Shown here: piece by piece, positions 35,650 to 44,720 of the stretch
How positions within the stretch are numbered: position 1 is the stretch's first letter
Layout of the letters: the number at the start of each line of letters is the position of its first letter
Assembly: GCA_965243215.1 (NCBI GenBank)
Contig: CBDEUJ010000005.1
Coordinates: 1,302,001-1,366,000, forward strand
DNA length: 64,000 bases
Direction of reading: 5' to 3'
DNA from: JAJEFO01 sp009843725
GTDB taxonomy: Bacteria; Pseudomonadota; Alphaproteobacteria; Rhodobacterales; Rhodobacteraceae
The notes under the pieces: model-generated
Databases searched by the model: none
The model's input: only the letters and a program-made list of their open reading frames with translations
Told to the model about the DNA's origin: nothing
Program-made: the position numbers and the translations under genes

Positions 35650-36860
35650 GTCGCTACCGCCTTGAAATTCTCGATGGCTGGAGGGGGTACGGAGATCTCC
35701 GCGCCCTTCTGCCCCTCGGCGAAGATCGAGATGTGCAGGTGCGACAGCGCGACGGATGCGCCACCTGCAAGCGTGGCGTGATCGCCAAGCTGCGACTTCT
35801 TGATCTCGACCGCTCGCGGATAGCAGTCCGACACGAACCGGGCGATCCGGTCCAGAAGCTCGTCGCGCGATCCGATCGAGCCACCGATGACGATCACGGA
35901 CGGGTCGACCACTGCCACGATGGCCGTTACCGCCCGCGCAACCTGTCTCGCGACCTCGTCGAGCGTCTCGATCGCAGCGGCGTTCCCTTCGCTCGCGGCG
36001 TCGAACACGCCCGGCACGTCCGCCGTGCGATTCGAGAGCGACCGGTAGAGATCGATGATTGCGCTTTTCGCCGCCACCCGCTCCAGCGCGCCGATCTTCA
36101 GGCTTTCCGCCTCGAACGGATCCGCTCCGAAGGGAAGGAACCCGATCTCTCCGGCCGCACCGAAGCTTCCACGCAGCAGGTTGCCGCCGATGACGATGCC
36201 AGCACCGATGCCGGTACCGATCGAGATGAAGACCAGGTTGTCGTCTTCGCCTCGGCTTCCCAACCAGTGCTCGCCGAGCGCGGCAAGGTTCACGTCATTC
36301 TCGACAAACACCTCGAAGCCAAGGCGTTCCTTGAGCGAACTTGCAAGATCGATCCTGTCGATTCCGGAAATGTTCGGTGCCAGAAGGATGGCGCCGCTCC
36401 TTGGATCGGGAACTCCGGGCACGCCAACCACGGCGATATGCAGATCCCCGAGAGAGCCCGCCTGGTCCGACACCGTCTGGCGCACCATGCGGGCGATCTG
36501 CTCAACGACATTGATGCCGCCCGTGCGTTCGGTGGGCTCGACACGCTCCGCCAGCACGTTTCCGGTCAGATCGCAAAGGGCGACCCGAACCTTGGTGCCG
36601 CCGAGGTCGACGCTGGCAATCGTCGCGGCCGAAGGGGAGATCTCGTAGACGACCGCACGTCTGCCAACGTGTCCCTCGGTCTGTCCGACAGTGCGCACCC
36701 AGCCTTCAGATTCGAGATTCGCTACGATTTCGGAAACGGTCTGCTTGGAGAGTCCGGTGATCTTTGCGACGCTGGCCCTGGAGACAGGCCCAAAGCTGGC
36801 GATCGCCTGAATCACGGCGCTTTGGGACATTCGCCTGGAAATCAGGGACTGGCTGGCCAC
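35646..36860 (-). CDS. ROK-family transcriptional regulator
   Basis: A 404-residue protein with an N-terminal MarR-like HTH (SRASVAKITGLSKQTVSEIV, about 27-46) and a ROK sugar-kinase-like domain. ATP motif VDLGGTKVRVAL is near 85. A kinase-type VENDVNLAALG is kept. The usual zinc motif after GEIGH is absent: GEIGFLPFGADPFE has Phe for His and no Cys cluster. ROK regulators such as NagC and Mlc-like proteins sense a sugar or sugar phosphate and release DNA. It heads the operon and probably represses it through the palindrome just upstream. GTG 36860 has AAGGGAA before it. Confidence 0.93.
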   Translation of the reverse strand: MASQSLISRRMSQSAVIQAIASFGPVSRASVAKITGLSKQTVSEIVANLESEGWVRTVGQTEGHVGRRAVVYEISPSAATIASVDLGGTKVRVALCDLTGNVLAERVEPTERTGGINVVEQIARMVRQTVSDQAGSLGDLHIAVVGVPGVPDPRSGAILLAPNISGIDRIDLASSLKERLGFEVFVENDVNLAALGEHWLGSRGEDDNLVFISIGTGIGAGIVIGGNLLRGSFGAAGEIGFLPFGADPFEAESLKIGALERVAAKSAIIDLYRSLSNRTADVPGVFDAASEGNAAAIETLDEVARQVARAVTAIVAVVDPSVIVIGGSIGSRDELLDRIARFVSDCYPRAVEIKKSQLGDHATLAGGASVALSHLHISIFAEGQKGAEISVPPPAIENFKAVAT

Positions 36861-36873
36861 GATCTTCCCTTTA

Positions 36874-36892
36874 GTTCGTTCTATTGACGAAC
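36874..36892 (-). promoter_or_regulatory. Probable ROK operator palindrome
   Basis: GTTCGT-7 bases-ACGAAC, a perfect 6-bp inverted repeat, lies 14-32 bases upstream of the ROK start codon in an AT-rich promoter. It is the only such site in the intergenic region and fits autoregulation by a dimeric ROK repressor. Confidence 0.6.
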
Positions 36893-37013
36893 AAATAGGA
36901 ATTCGCGGCGAATGTCAATCCGCTTCCGCAATAGCCGAACGTCCGATCGACGGGGCCCTCGCCGCCTTTCCCTGAACCAGGAGAGCGGGTATTAGGTCCG
37001 CAGGAGCGGCATC

Positions 37014-38114
37014 ATGAGCGTCAATACATACGGACATCTTTTCCGGGTCACGACCTGGGGCGAAAGCCACGGGCCCGCTCTCGGCGCGACGGTTGACGGC
37101 TGCCCGCCGGGCATCCCGCTCGAACCCGCGCAGATCCAGGTCTGGCTCGACAGGCGCAGGCCGGGCCAGAGCCGCTACACCTCGCAGCGACGTGAAGCGG
37201 ACGAAGTGGAGATCCTGTCCGGCACTTTCGAGAGCAAGACCACCGGCACGCCGATCCTGCTCATGATCCGGAATGCCGACCAGCGATCGAAGGACTACGG
37301 CGACATTGCCGAAAAGTTCCGTCCCGGCCACGCCGACATCACATATTGGCAGAAATACGGCATCCGGGACCACCGGGGAGGCGGTCGTTCATCCGCCCGC
37401 GAGACGGCCGCGCGCGTCGCTGCAGGCGGTGTGGCACGCGCTGCGCTCGAACAGCTCGTTCCCGGCCTTCGGATCAACGGCTACATGGTCGCGATGGGTG
37501 ACAGGGAAATCGATCGCGGCCGCTTTGATTGGGCGGAAATCGATCGCAACCCGTTCTGGACGCCCGACGCGAAGTCGGCCGAGGACTGGGCACCCTACCT
37601 CGACGGCCTTCGCAAGTCCGGTTCCTCGATCGGCGCAATCATCGAAGTGACGGTCCGGGGATGCCCGCCGGGGCTGGGGGCGCCAGTCTACGGCAAGCTC
37701 GACGCGGACCTTGCGGCTGCGATGATGAGCATAAACGCCGTCAAGGGCGTGGAAATCGGCGAAGGCATGGCGGCCGCACGGCTTGCAGGCGCGGAAAACG
37801 CGGACGAGATATCAATGGGAACGGACGGCCCCGAATTCGATTCAAACCATGCCGGCGGCATTCTCGGCGGAATCTCGACCGGCCAGGACATCGTGGTCCG
37901 GTTCGCGGTCAAGCCGACGTCGTCGATCCTCACGCCTCGAAAGACCATAACGAAGGCCGGCGATGCCACCGAGATCGTGACCAAGGGCCGGCACGATCCC
38001 TGCGTCGGCATCCGCGCGGTGCCAGTGGCCGAAGCAATGGCGGCCAGCGTCATCCTCGACCATTTCCTCCTGGACCGTGCGCAGACCGGCGGCGTGCGCG
38101 GGCGCATCGGCTGA
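37014..38114 (+). CDS. aroC: Chorismate synthase
   Basis: A 366-residue enzyme that makes chorismate from EPSP in the shikimate pathway, needing reduced FMN. Signature regions: THG-like TTWGESHGPALGATVDG near 14-30, the second motif HRGGGRSSARETAARVAAGGVAR near 118-140, and the third motif DPCVGIRAVPVAEAMAA near 325-341. It has normal length and organisation. Its strong start ATG at 37014 lies behind CAGGAGCGGC. It is divergent from the ROK operon and convergent with rnhB; the two genes are separated by a hairpin. Confidence 0.98.
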   Translation: MSVNTYGHLFRVTTWGESHGPALGATVDGCPPGIPLEPAQIQVWLDRRRPGQSRYTSQRREADEVEILSGTFESKTTGTPILLMIRNADQRSKDYGDIAEKFRPGHADITYWQKYGIRDHRGGGRSSARETAARVAAGGVARAALEQLVPGLRINGYMVAMGDREIDRGRFDWAEIDRNPFWTPDAKSAEDWAPYLDGLRKSGSSIGAIIEVTVRGCPPGLGAPVYGKLDADLAAAMMSINAVKGVEIGEGMAAARLAGAENADEISMGTDGPEFDSNHAGGILGGISTGQDIVVRFAVKPTSSILTPRKTITKAGDATEIVTKGRHDPCVGIRAVPVAEAMAASVILDHFLLDRAQTGGVRGRIG

Positions 38115-38144
38115 AGCCAGGAATGTCACGGGCCGGCGGCTCGG

Positions 38145-38177
38145 GTTCCGCAGGAGGCCTCGACCCTCCCGCGGAAC
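38145..38177. terminator. Bidirectional hairpin between aroC and rnhB
   Basis: GTTCCGC pairs with GCGGAAC, and inside it GGAGG pairs with CCTCC around a 7-base loop, with one A-C mismatch. It stands between two convergent stop codons, as expected for a shared terminator. Confidence 0.6.
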
Positions 38178-38221
38178 TGTCGTTGCATGCGCGATTTCCG
38201 AAAGCCCGAAACAGGCTGCCG

Positions 38222-38824
38222 TCAAAGCAATTCCCGGACGGGCCCGAACGAACGCCTGTGATGCGGAGTCACCCCGAGATCTGCAAGCGCCTCCCGGTGC
38301 GCCTTCGTAGGGTATCCGGCGTTTCTTTCCCAGCCGTAGCCTGGAAACTCCCGGGCCAGGTCCTGCATGATCCGGTCACGGGTCACCTTGGCCATGATGG
38401 ACGCTGCTGCAATCGAAAGGCTGCGGGCATCGCCCCTGACCAAAGCCGTCGCATCGCAGCCAAGGGCGCTGGGCACCACCTTGCCGTCAACCAGCACGTG
38501 GCACGGCGTGCCGCGCAGGCCCGCCACGGCACGCTGCATGGCGAGAAGCGACGCATGAAGTATGTTCAACCTGTCGATTTCCTCGACCGAGGCGTGCGCC
38601 ACGGAAACTTTCGCGCAGCCCATGATCTCCTCAAGGAGACGGACGCGCGCCTTCGGCCCGAGCATCTTCGAATCGTTGATCCCCGAAGGAAGGGCGCTGG
38701 CGTCAAGCACGACGGCAGCGGCGGTCACGGGCCCCGCCAAGGGACCCCGTCCCGCCTCGTCCACTCCGGCGACTTCTCGGGCCCCGCCCGCAAGGAGCGT
38801 CCTTTCCACCGAGTAGTCCGGCAT
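38222..38824 (-). CDS. rnhB: Ribonuclease HII
   Basis: A 200-residue endonuclease that cuts RNA in RNA-DNA hybrids and at single ribonucleotides. The N-terminal catalytic DEAGRGPLAGPV with the first Asp-Glu pair is near residue 20; further acidic residues are in INDSKML and VDGKVVPS. The C-terminal part has AAASIMAKVTRDRIM and GYPTKAHREALADLG, both typical of RnhB. ATG 38824 gives the family start. The frame extends to 38908 inside nfeD, adding 28 residues, and that longer start is possible. It converges on aroC. Confidence 0.95.
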   Translation of the reverse strand: MPDYSVERTLLAGGAREVAGVDEAGRGPLAGPVTAAAVVLDASALPSGINDSKMLGPKARVRLLEEIMGCAKVSVAHASVEEIDRLNILHASLLAMQRAVAGLRGTPCHVLVDGKVVPSALGCDATALVRGDARSLSIAAASIMAKVTRDRIMQDLAREFPGYGWERNAGYPTKAHREALADLGVTPHHRRSFGPVRELL

Positions 38825-38888
38825 GTCCGGCAGTATCTCGTCGGCGGACGGGACGACCGGCATTGACGGGACGCACCCCGCGATGCCG

Positions 38889-39170
38889 TCAGTCCTCGTT
38901 GATGTCATGGTCGAAGTGCTTCACCTGCCCTTTCCGAATTCCCATCAGGCGGCGCACCAGGATCCATGCCAGAAGCGACGCCACGGCGAAGGCCAAGGCA
39001 AGAGCCGACAGGGAGCCGGCCAGGCCGGGGATGCCGGCCATCAAGGCGAGACCGACCAGTGCCGCACCGATCGCGAAGCCGAGAAACACCTGGGCCGGCA
39101 CCAGGACTTCAAGGATTGCCAGGATCAGCGCACCGATCATCCAGACCCACCAAATCGACCAGAACGTCAT
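38889..39170 (-). CDS. NfeD-like membrane protein
   Basis: A 93-residue protein with three predicted helices (WSIWWVWMIGALILAILEVL, GFAIGAALVGLALMAGI and LAFAVASLLAWILVRRLMG) and a short polar tail. This is the short NfeD form, lacking the OB-fold and protease domains. Such proteins are encoded with SPFH/stomatin proteins, as here (4-base overlap with the SPFH gene), and are thought to form a membrane complex with them. A direct role is unproven. Confidence 0.88.
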   Translation of the reverse strand: MTFWSIWWVWMIGALILAILEVLVPAQVFLGFAIGAALVGLALMAGIPGLAGSLSALALAFAVASLLAWILVRRLMGIRKGQVKHFDHDINED

Positions 39171-40060
39171 TGCGTCTTTCCCGTCAGCATCTTGAAGGCA
39201 TCGCCGAAGGCCTCGATCGCGTTGGCGGGCAAGACGATCGTGTTCGACCCTTCGCGGCCGCCGAGAGCGTTCAGCGCCTCGACCTGCTTGAGGGCGACCT
39301 GGTAGCGCGCGGCCTCCAGACCGTTGTCCTGGATCGCCTTCGCGACGACGCCGGTCGCGTAGGCTTCGGCGTCGGCCTGGACGCGACGCGCCTTGGCTGC
39401 CTGTTCCGCCGCGTAGAGTTCGGCATCGGCCGCCAGTTCCACCGCACGCCTTTCGCCCTCCGCGAGCGTCACCTGGGCACGTCGCTCCCGTTCGGCGTTC
39501 AACTGCTGCAGCATGGCGTCGCGGGTGGCCTGGTCAAGATCCACATCCAGGATTTCGGCCCGGGTCACCTCGATCCCCCAGGCCTCCACGGCGTCCTCCA
39601 CGCTGTCCTTGATCGTTGCGATCAGTGCGGCGCGGTTTGCCTGCACCTCGTCCAGCTCCATCCTGCCGATTTCGGCGCGAACGATGCCCGCAACGGTCGT
39701 CGCAATCGCGCCATCCACGTCACGAATGCGATACACCGTCCTCTCGGGCGCGATGATCCGGTAGAAGACGCTGGTTTCGACCTGCACCAGCACGTTGTCC
39801 GCCGTGATCGCATCCTGGCTGGCATTTGGAAGCTGTCGCTCGAGGACCGAGATCCTGTGTTGAACCTTGTCAAGAAACGGCACGATCAAGTTTATGCCCG
39901 GACCAAGGACCGTGCGAAGGCGCCCGAAGCGCTCGACCACATGCTTCTCCGACTGGGGCACGATTCGGATGCCCAGATAGACGCAAAGCAGTATGAATAG
40001 CGCCAGCAAGAGCACCGTAGCGCCGCCGCCGGACAAGGAGATGGTTTCAAGGATGTCCAT
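39167..40060 (-). CDS. SPFH/band-7 protein (QmcA-like stomatin)
   Basis: A 297-residue protein: an N-terminal membrane helix (ATVLLLALFILLCVYLGI) followed by an SPFH domain (PQSEKHVVERFGRLRTVLGP, then ISVLERQLPN and ITADNVLVQVETSVFYRI). A coiled-coil region with RDAMLQQLNAERERRAQVTL and a C-terminal tail follow. Such proteins oligomerise in the membrane and organise microdomains or hold proteases such as FtsH. With the short nfeD gene it forms a common stomatin-NfeD pair. ATG 40060 is used; the frame extends to 40156. Confidence 0.92.
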   Translation of the reverse strand: MDILETISLSGGGATVLLLALFILLCVYLGIRIVPQSEKHVVERFGRLRTVLGPGINLIVPFLDKVQHRISVLERQLPNASQDAITADNVLVQVETSVFYRIIAPERTVYRIRDVDGAIATTVAGIVRAEIGRMELDEVQANRAALIATIKDSVEDAVEAWGIEVTRAEILDVDLDQATRDAMLQQLNAERERRAQVTLAEGERRAVELAADAELYAAEQAAKARRVQADAEAYATGVVAKAIQDNGLEAARYQVALKQVEALNALGGREGSNTIVLPANAIEAFGDAFKMLTGKTQ

Positions 40061-40327
40061 TTTCGTTCCTCTGGTTTCGCTGCGTCTCCACGAAGCTATG
40101 CAGATCGGTTCCCCGCATCCAACGACATGCGGCGGCGGGCGAATGAAGCCATGCACATCCCGCGGGCGTATCAGGTCCTTCCGGTTTCCGGACGCTTCGC
40201 GAGAAGTCCGGGCACAGGCATGCCGCTACTACGGATCATGCCGTGACAAAAGAACTTTCGCCCTGGATCGGCAATCTGTGCCTGAAGGGTCCTGTCGCTG
40301 GTCGCCGCAATTCGATATCTTCCCAAC

Positions 40328-41581
40328 ATGCCTGCGCTCTGCCGCGATTGCCTGACAAGGTTCGAGTCCGGCCCCCGCTGCCCGGATTGCGGCCGGCCAC
40401 GGGTCATCGAGCATCCCGAGCTCTTCGACCTGTCGATCGCGCACATGGATTGCGACGCGTTCTACGCCAGCGTGGAAAAGCGGGAAAACCCGGATCTGGA
40501 CGACAAGCCCGTCATAATCGGCGGCGGCAGGCGGGGCGTCGTGTCGACGGCCTGCTATATCGCGCGCATCCGGGGCGTTCGGTCAGCGATGCCGATGTTC
40601 CAGGCGCTCAAGCTGTGCCCGGACGCCGTGGTGCTGAAGGGACGAATGGCGGTCTATGTCGACGTCAGCCGCAAGATCCGCGCGATGATGGAAGACCTGA
40701 CGCCAGCGGTCGAGCCCCTTTCGCTGGATGAGGCGTTCCTGGACCTGACAGGAACGGAGCGATTGCACGGTGAACCCGCGGCAGTCCTGCTCGCCGGCCT
40801 TGTGAAGCACATGGAGGACGAGCTTGGCCTTTCCGGCTCGATCGGCCTCAGCCACAACAAGTTCCTGGCCAAGGTGGCATCCGACCGGGACAAGCCCCGG
40901 GGATTTTCCGTGATCGGTCGCGCAGAAACGGCCAGCTTCCTGGGCGAGCAGCAGGTAAGTCTCATCTGGGGGGTCGGTCAGCAAGCGCAGGCATCCCTGG
41001 CAAAGGCTGGAATACGGACGTTTTCCGATCTGCGTCGCTGGGACCGACGGGACCTGATTGCGCGCTTCGGAAGCTTCGGCGAGCGCCTTTACCACCTTGC
41101 GCGTGGCGAGGACCACAGGCCCGTTTCGTCGCGGACGCCGGTCAAGTCGATTTCGAACGAAACCACGTTCGGGGAAGACACCAAGGATTCCGGAATTCTT
41201 GACGGCCACATATGGCGTCTTGCCGAAAAGGTGTCGGACCGGGCAAAGGCCAGGGACCTGGCGGGGCGAACGGTCACGCTGAAGCTGAAGCGCGCCAATC
41301 ACCGTTTGCTGACGCGCCAGTCCGGCCTTTCGGAACCCACGCAAATTGCGGACCGGATCTATCGCACTGCACGGACGCTCTTCGATCAGGTCGGCGACGA
41401 AGGCCCGTATCGGCTGCTCGGCGTCGGCCTTTCCCATCTCGAGACCGCGGCGGAGGCGGACGCGGGCGGCGATCTCCTGGATCCGGGATCACGCATCCGG
41501 GCCGCGGCCGAACGTGCATCAGACAGGATACGCAACAAGTTCGGGCCAGACGCGATCATGAAGGGACGGTCGCTGCGCTGA
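40328..41581 (+). CDS. dinB: DNA polymerase IV, with N-terminal zinc ribbon
   Basis: A 417-residue Y-family translesion polymerase. The first 25 residues are a Cys4 zinc ribbon (C5-x2-C8-x9-C18-x2-C21), not present in E. coli DinB but common in alphaproteobacterial forms. The catalytic palm follows, with AHMDCDAFYASVE (first Asp-Asp pair, near 39-44) and SLDEAFLDLTG (Asp-Glu pair, near 132), then the Y-family GIRTFSDLRRWD HhH region and the little-finger domain. The start at ATG 40328 is supported by the ribbon. It acts at stalled forks. Low fidelity is expected. Confidence 0.96.
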   Translation: MPALCRDCLTRFESGPRCPDCGRPRVIEHPELFDLSIAHMDCDAFYASVEKRENPDLDDKPVIIGGGRRGVVSTACYIARIRGVRSAMPMFQALKLCPDAVVLKGRMAVYVDVSRKIRAMMEDLTPAVEPLSLDEAFLDLTGTERLHGEPAAVLLAGLVKHMEDELGLSGSIGLSHNKFLAKVASDRDKPRGFSVIGRAETASFLGEQQVSLIWGVGQQAQASLAKAGIRTFSDLRRWDRRDLIARFGSFGERLYHLARGEDHRPVSSRTPVKSISNETTFGEDTKDSGILDGHIWRLAEKVSDRAKARDLAGRTVTLKLKRANHRLLTRQSGLSEPTQIADRIYRTARTLFDQVGDEGPYRLLGVGLSHLETAAEADAGGDLLDPGSRIRAAAERASDRIRNKFGPDAIMKGRSLR

Positions 41582-41697
41582 ATGCCGGCAGACGGGCATC
41601 GCGCCCGGCGCGCAGCCAAGTTCGGGAATCCGTCGCGCTGGACAGAGCTTCATCCCGGGCCGGCTCCCGCAGCGGCACGCGTGTGCGGTCAGGCGTC

Positions 41698-43710
41698 TCA
41701 ATCGGTCAGGGGCGCTGGACGAAGTCGCGGCCGAACCGACGTCCATCCGGACCATCCGCTCCGGACAGCCCGTTCGTGACCCCGCCAGTCCGCGATCTCC
41801 CGGCTCATGGTCACAGGGCCGAGCTTTCCGCCAAGCCTCGCTCGATAGACCAGCATGCCCTCGGCAACACGCATCACGTAGTTCCGCGTTTCGTTGTAGG
41901 GAATGTGCTCGATCCAGTCGACCATGTCGCTCCGCCTGGGATCGCCCAACGAATCAGTCCAGCGGTCGGCGCGGCCCGGCCCGGCATTGTACGCCGCCGC
42001 GACCAGCACGACATTGCCGTCGTACCGTTCCAGCAGCTCGTCCAGATAGGCAGTGCCCAGCCGCGTGTTGTAGTACGTGTCCGAGAGCATGCGGCTGCTG
42101 CTGTAGGGCATGTCGAGGTATGCTGCGACCTCCCTGGCGGTATCGGGCATCAGTTGCATGATGCCCAGCGCACCCACACGGCTGCGGACGGCGGGATCGA
42201 ATTCGCTTTCCTGCCTCGTGATGGCCAGCACGAGTTCCCTCGGTATCGGGAAATTGGAGACACCCGTCCGCGCGATCGGGAAGTAGTACCTTGGCAGAAC
42301 GATGCCCCGTCTTGCGGCCTGCTTGGCAATGGCCACCGAGAGATGCGGCTCGTTCTCCGCCAGCACGTATTCCCCGAGACTTCCGAGCTCGTGCCGTGGC
42401 AGGGTCTCGGCCATGTGGCTGACGAACTGCTCGGCCTGGTCGCGCTCACCCGACGCAATGAAGAACCGTACCGCCGCGAAAACCGAACTCCGCGGCAACG
42501 TGGTCCTCGTCCACTGTGGAAACGCCTCCTCGCCTCTCAGCGCCGAATCAAGTGGAATGCCCGCCCTTTCGGCCGCGAGCAGGCCATAGAAGCTCGTCTG
42601 ATGCCGAGCGCCGAGGGTATAGGCTCGCCTCGCGCCTGCCAGGTCTCCCAGCGATTCGCGCGCCCGCCCTTGCCAATAGCCCGCCCTGCCCAGGGAGATG
42701 GGCCTTTCCACCGCATCCCGGAATCGCTTGAAGTGATGCAGCGCAACCTGTCCGTCGTTCATGTAGGTCAGTGCCAGGTACCCTGAGAGCCATTCCAGGT
42801 CTGCGTAGCTCGATCCCTCTTGCAGCCCGTGCCGTGACGCAAGCCGATATGCCAGTTCGGCCTTGCCGTCGCGCATCAATCGACGCGCCAGCGACCTTCT
42901 CCACCCCGCCCAGCGAGCGGGCCGTCCGAGCCCGTCCTCGCCCGCCTCGAAGATGATGGCCGCCGCCTCCTGGTTGTCGCCGTTTCGTGCCCGCCACTGC
43001 ATGATCTCGAAGGCGAGGCCGGGATGATCGCGATGGCTTCCAGGCACCTTTCCGATAAGCACTTCGACGCCTGACCCGGTCCCGCGCCGGGCCAGCCGTG
43101 CCCTTGCGAGGGCCACCCAGCCGTTGCTGACAAGCGGATACATGCGCTCGGCGTTCTGCCTCGCGCCACGCCAAAGCAGCATGTCGAGCCGGGCTTCGTG
43201 ATGCGGCCTGAGCACGTTCCGGAATTCCTTGAGAAGCGCGTCATGGTCCTCCTGTTCGATGAGCATGGTCTGCCAGACGCGCACCGCCTCCGCCTCGGCC
43301 TCAGCATGAAAGCCCCTTGAACGGTAGGCGGCAATCAGGGCGCGCGCGCCCGCGCCCGTTTGGGGCGGCTGGCTGGAGAAGAAGTCGATGACCTCCAGCG
43401 GGCGGCTTCCGACGGGCACGTTGGATTCGGACCGGCGCCTCAGGAGCTTCAGCCCGGGCCAGTCCGCGCGGCGGGAAAGGAACTTCCGGATCGAAACGAA
43501 ATCGCCCTCGCTCGCACGAAACCGCCGCCATTCGATGATGTCGCGGGCGACCGGCCCTGCGCGCTGCGCTTCGGCGCGCGCCGTCTCCCAGTCGCCTGCC
43601 TTCATGGCTACGACCGCGCGCTTGTAGCTCGCAATCTCGGCACTTGTCTGGGCAAGCCCGGTCGTTGTCCATCCGCTCAGGAGAATCGCCGCAATCAGGG
43701 CCTTGAACAT
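41698..43710 (-). CDS. Soluble lytic murein transglycosylase
   Basis: A 670-residue exported peptidoglycan-cleaving enzyme of family 1A/Slt70-like. Signal peptide MFKALIAAILLSGWTTTGLAQ. A long Ala/Arg-rich helical superhelix follows with TPR-like helices (about 25-460). The SLT domain then follows: LAITRQESEFDPAVRSRVG with the catalytic Glu near residue 503, GIMQLMPDTAREVA, and AAYNAGPGRADRW. It cleaves MurNAc-GlcNAc bonds with anhydro ends. ATG 43710 starts the signal peptide, and the frame opens at 43752. It is divergent from dapA, with a promoter region of about 130 bases shared. Confidence 0.94.
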   Translation of the reverse strand: MFKALIAAILLSGWTTTGLAQTSAEIASYKRAVVAMKAGDWETARAEAQRAGPVARDIIEWRRFRASEGDFVSIRKFLSRRADWPGLKLLRRRSESNVPVGSRPLEVIDFFSSQPPQTGAGARALIAAYRSRGFHAEAEAEAVRVWQTMLIEQEDHDALLKEFRNVLRPHHEARLDMLLWRGARQNAERMYPLVSNGWVALARARLARRGTGSGVEVLIGKVPGSHRDHPGLAFEIMQWRARNGDNQEAAAIIFEAGEDGLGRPARWAGWRRSLARRLMRDGKAELAYRLASRHGLQEGSSYADLEWLSGYLALTYMNDGQVALHHFKRFRDAVERPISLGRAGYWQGRARESLGDLAGARRAYTLGARHQTSFYGLLAAERAGIPLDSALRGEEAFPQWTRTTLPRSSVFAAVRFFIASGERDQAEQFVSHMAETLPRHELGSLGEYVLAENEPHLSVAIAKQAARRGIVLPRYYFPIARTGVSNFPIPRELVLAITRQESEFDPAVRSRVGALGIMQLMPDTAREVAAYLDMPYSSSRMLSDTYYNTRLGTAYLDELLERYDGNVVLVAAAYNAGPGRADRWTDSLGDPRRSDMVDWIEHIPYNETRNYVMRVAEGMLVYRARLGGKLGPVTMSREIADWRGHERAVRSGWSGWTSVRPRLRPAPLTD

Positions 43711-43844
43711 GAAATCAATCCGCTCTCTCGTGCCCCCCGGCACCTGCATCAAAGCACGTTAGGACCGCCTTGGCAATTCCCCGGGCGAACGATAGGTTGC
43801 GCGGGTCGCGAAGCATTCAAGTCACGACACTGTGGAGGCATGTC

Positions 43845-44720
43845 ATGATCCAAGGTTCGATCCCCGCGCTCGTGACCCCGTTCAAGGAAGGGGCGCTGGA
43901 CCTGGAGGCGCTCAAGTCGCTGGTCGAATGGCAGATCGAGTGCGGCTCGACCGGCCTTGTCGCCGTCGGCACGACGGGCGAAAGCCCGACGCTTTCGCAC
44001 GACGAGCATGAAACGGTGGTCGAGGAGGTCGTGAAGGCCGCGAACGGGCGGGTGCCGGTGATTGCCGGAACCGGTTCGAACAACACGGCAGAAGGCATCC
44101 GCCTCACGCAGCATGCCGCAAGGGTTGGCGCTGATGCGGCGCTTGTCGTGACGCCCTACTACAACAAGCCGTCGCAGGAAGGCCTCTACCAGCATTTCAA
44201 GGAGATGCACGATTCAGCCGATTTGCCGATCCTGATCTACAACATTCCCGGTCGCTCGGCCATCGACATGTCGGTGGAGACCATGGCAAGGCTGTCGAAG
44301 CTGCCGCGCATAGTCGGCGTCAAGGACGCCACCGGCGACCTGTCTCGCGTGCCGAAGCAGCGCATGGCCAGCGGCAGGGATTTCATCCAGATTTCAGGCG
44401 AGGATGCGACCGCACTTGGATTCAACGCTCACGGCGGCACGGGATGCATCAGCGTGACGGCGAACGTGGCGCCCGAACTCTGCGCCAGGATGCAAGCCGC
44501 CACTTTGGATGGCGACTACAGGACGGCGCTCGAGATCACCGACCGGCTCATGCCGCTGCATGTCTCGATCTTCATGGAACCCGGGCTGGCGGGCGCGAAG
44601 TACGGGCTCTCGCTTCTGGGTCGATGCAGCGAGGAGGTTCGCCTGCCGCTCGTGACGCCAGGCGAACCGACCAGGAACTCGATTCGCAAAGCCATGGTCG
44701 GGGCCGGCATCCTGAGCTAG
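43845..44720 (+). CDS. dapA: 4-hydroxy-tetrahydrodipicolinate synthase
   Basis: A 291-residue class-I aldolase that condenses pyruvate with aspartate semialdehyde in lysine/DAP synthesis. It has TPFKEGALDLEALKSLV, VGTTGESPTL near 43, the catalytic VTPYYNKPSQEG with its Tyr near 133, and VGVKDATGDLSR with the Schiff-base Lys near 162. The ATG at 43845 is behind TGGAGG; the frame extends back to 43770. It is divergent from the transglycosylase. In related genomes smpB often follows dapA directly; here an ABC operon and other genes intervene, so smpB is 12.7 kb away. Confidence 0.97.
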   Translation: MIQGSIPALVTPFKEGALDLEALKSLVEWQIECGSTGLVAVGTTGESPTLSHDEHETVVEEVVKAANGRVPVIAGTGSNNTAEGIRLTQHAARVGADAALVVTPYYNKPSQEGLYQHFKEMHDSADLPILIYNIPGRSAIDMSVETMARLSKLPRIVGVKDATGDLSRVPKQRMASGRDFIQISGEDATALGFNAHGGTGCISVTANVAPELCARMQAATLDGDYRTALEITDRLMPLHVSIFMEPGLAGAKYGLSLLGRCSEEVRLPLVTPGEPTRNSIRKAMVGAGILS

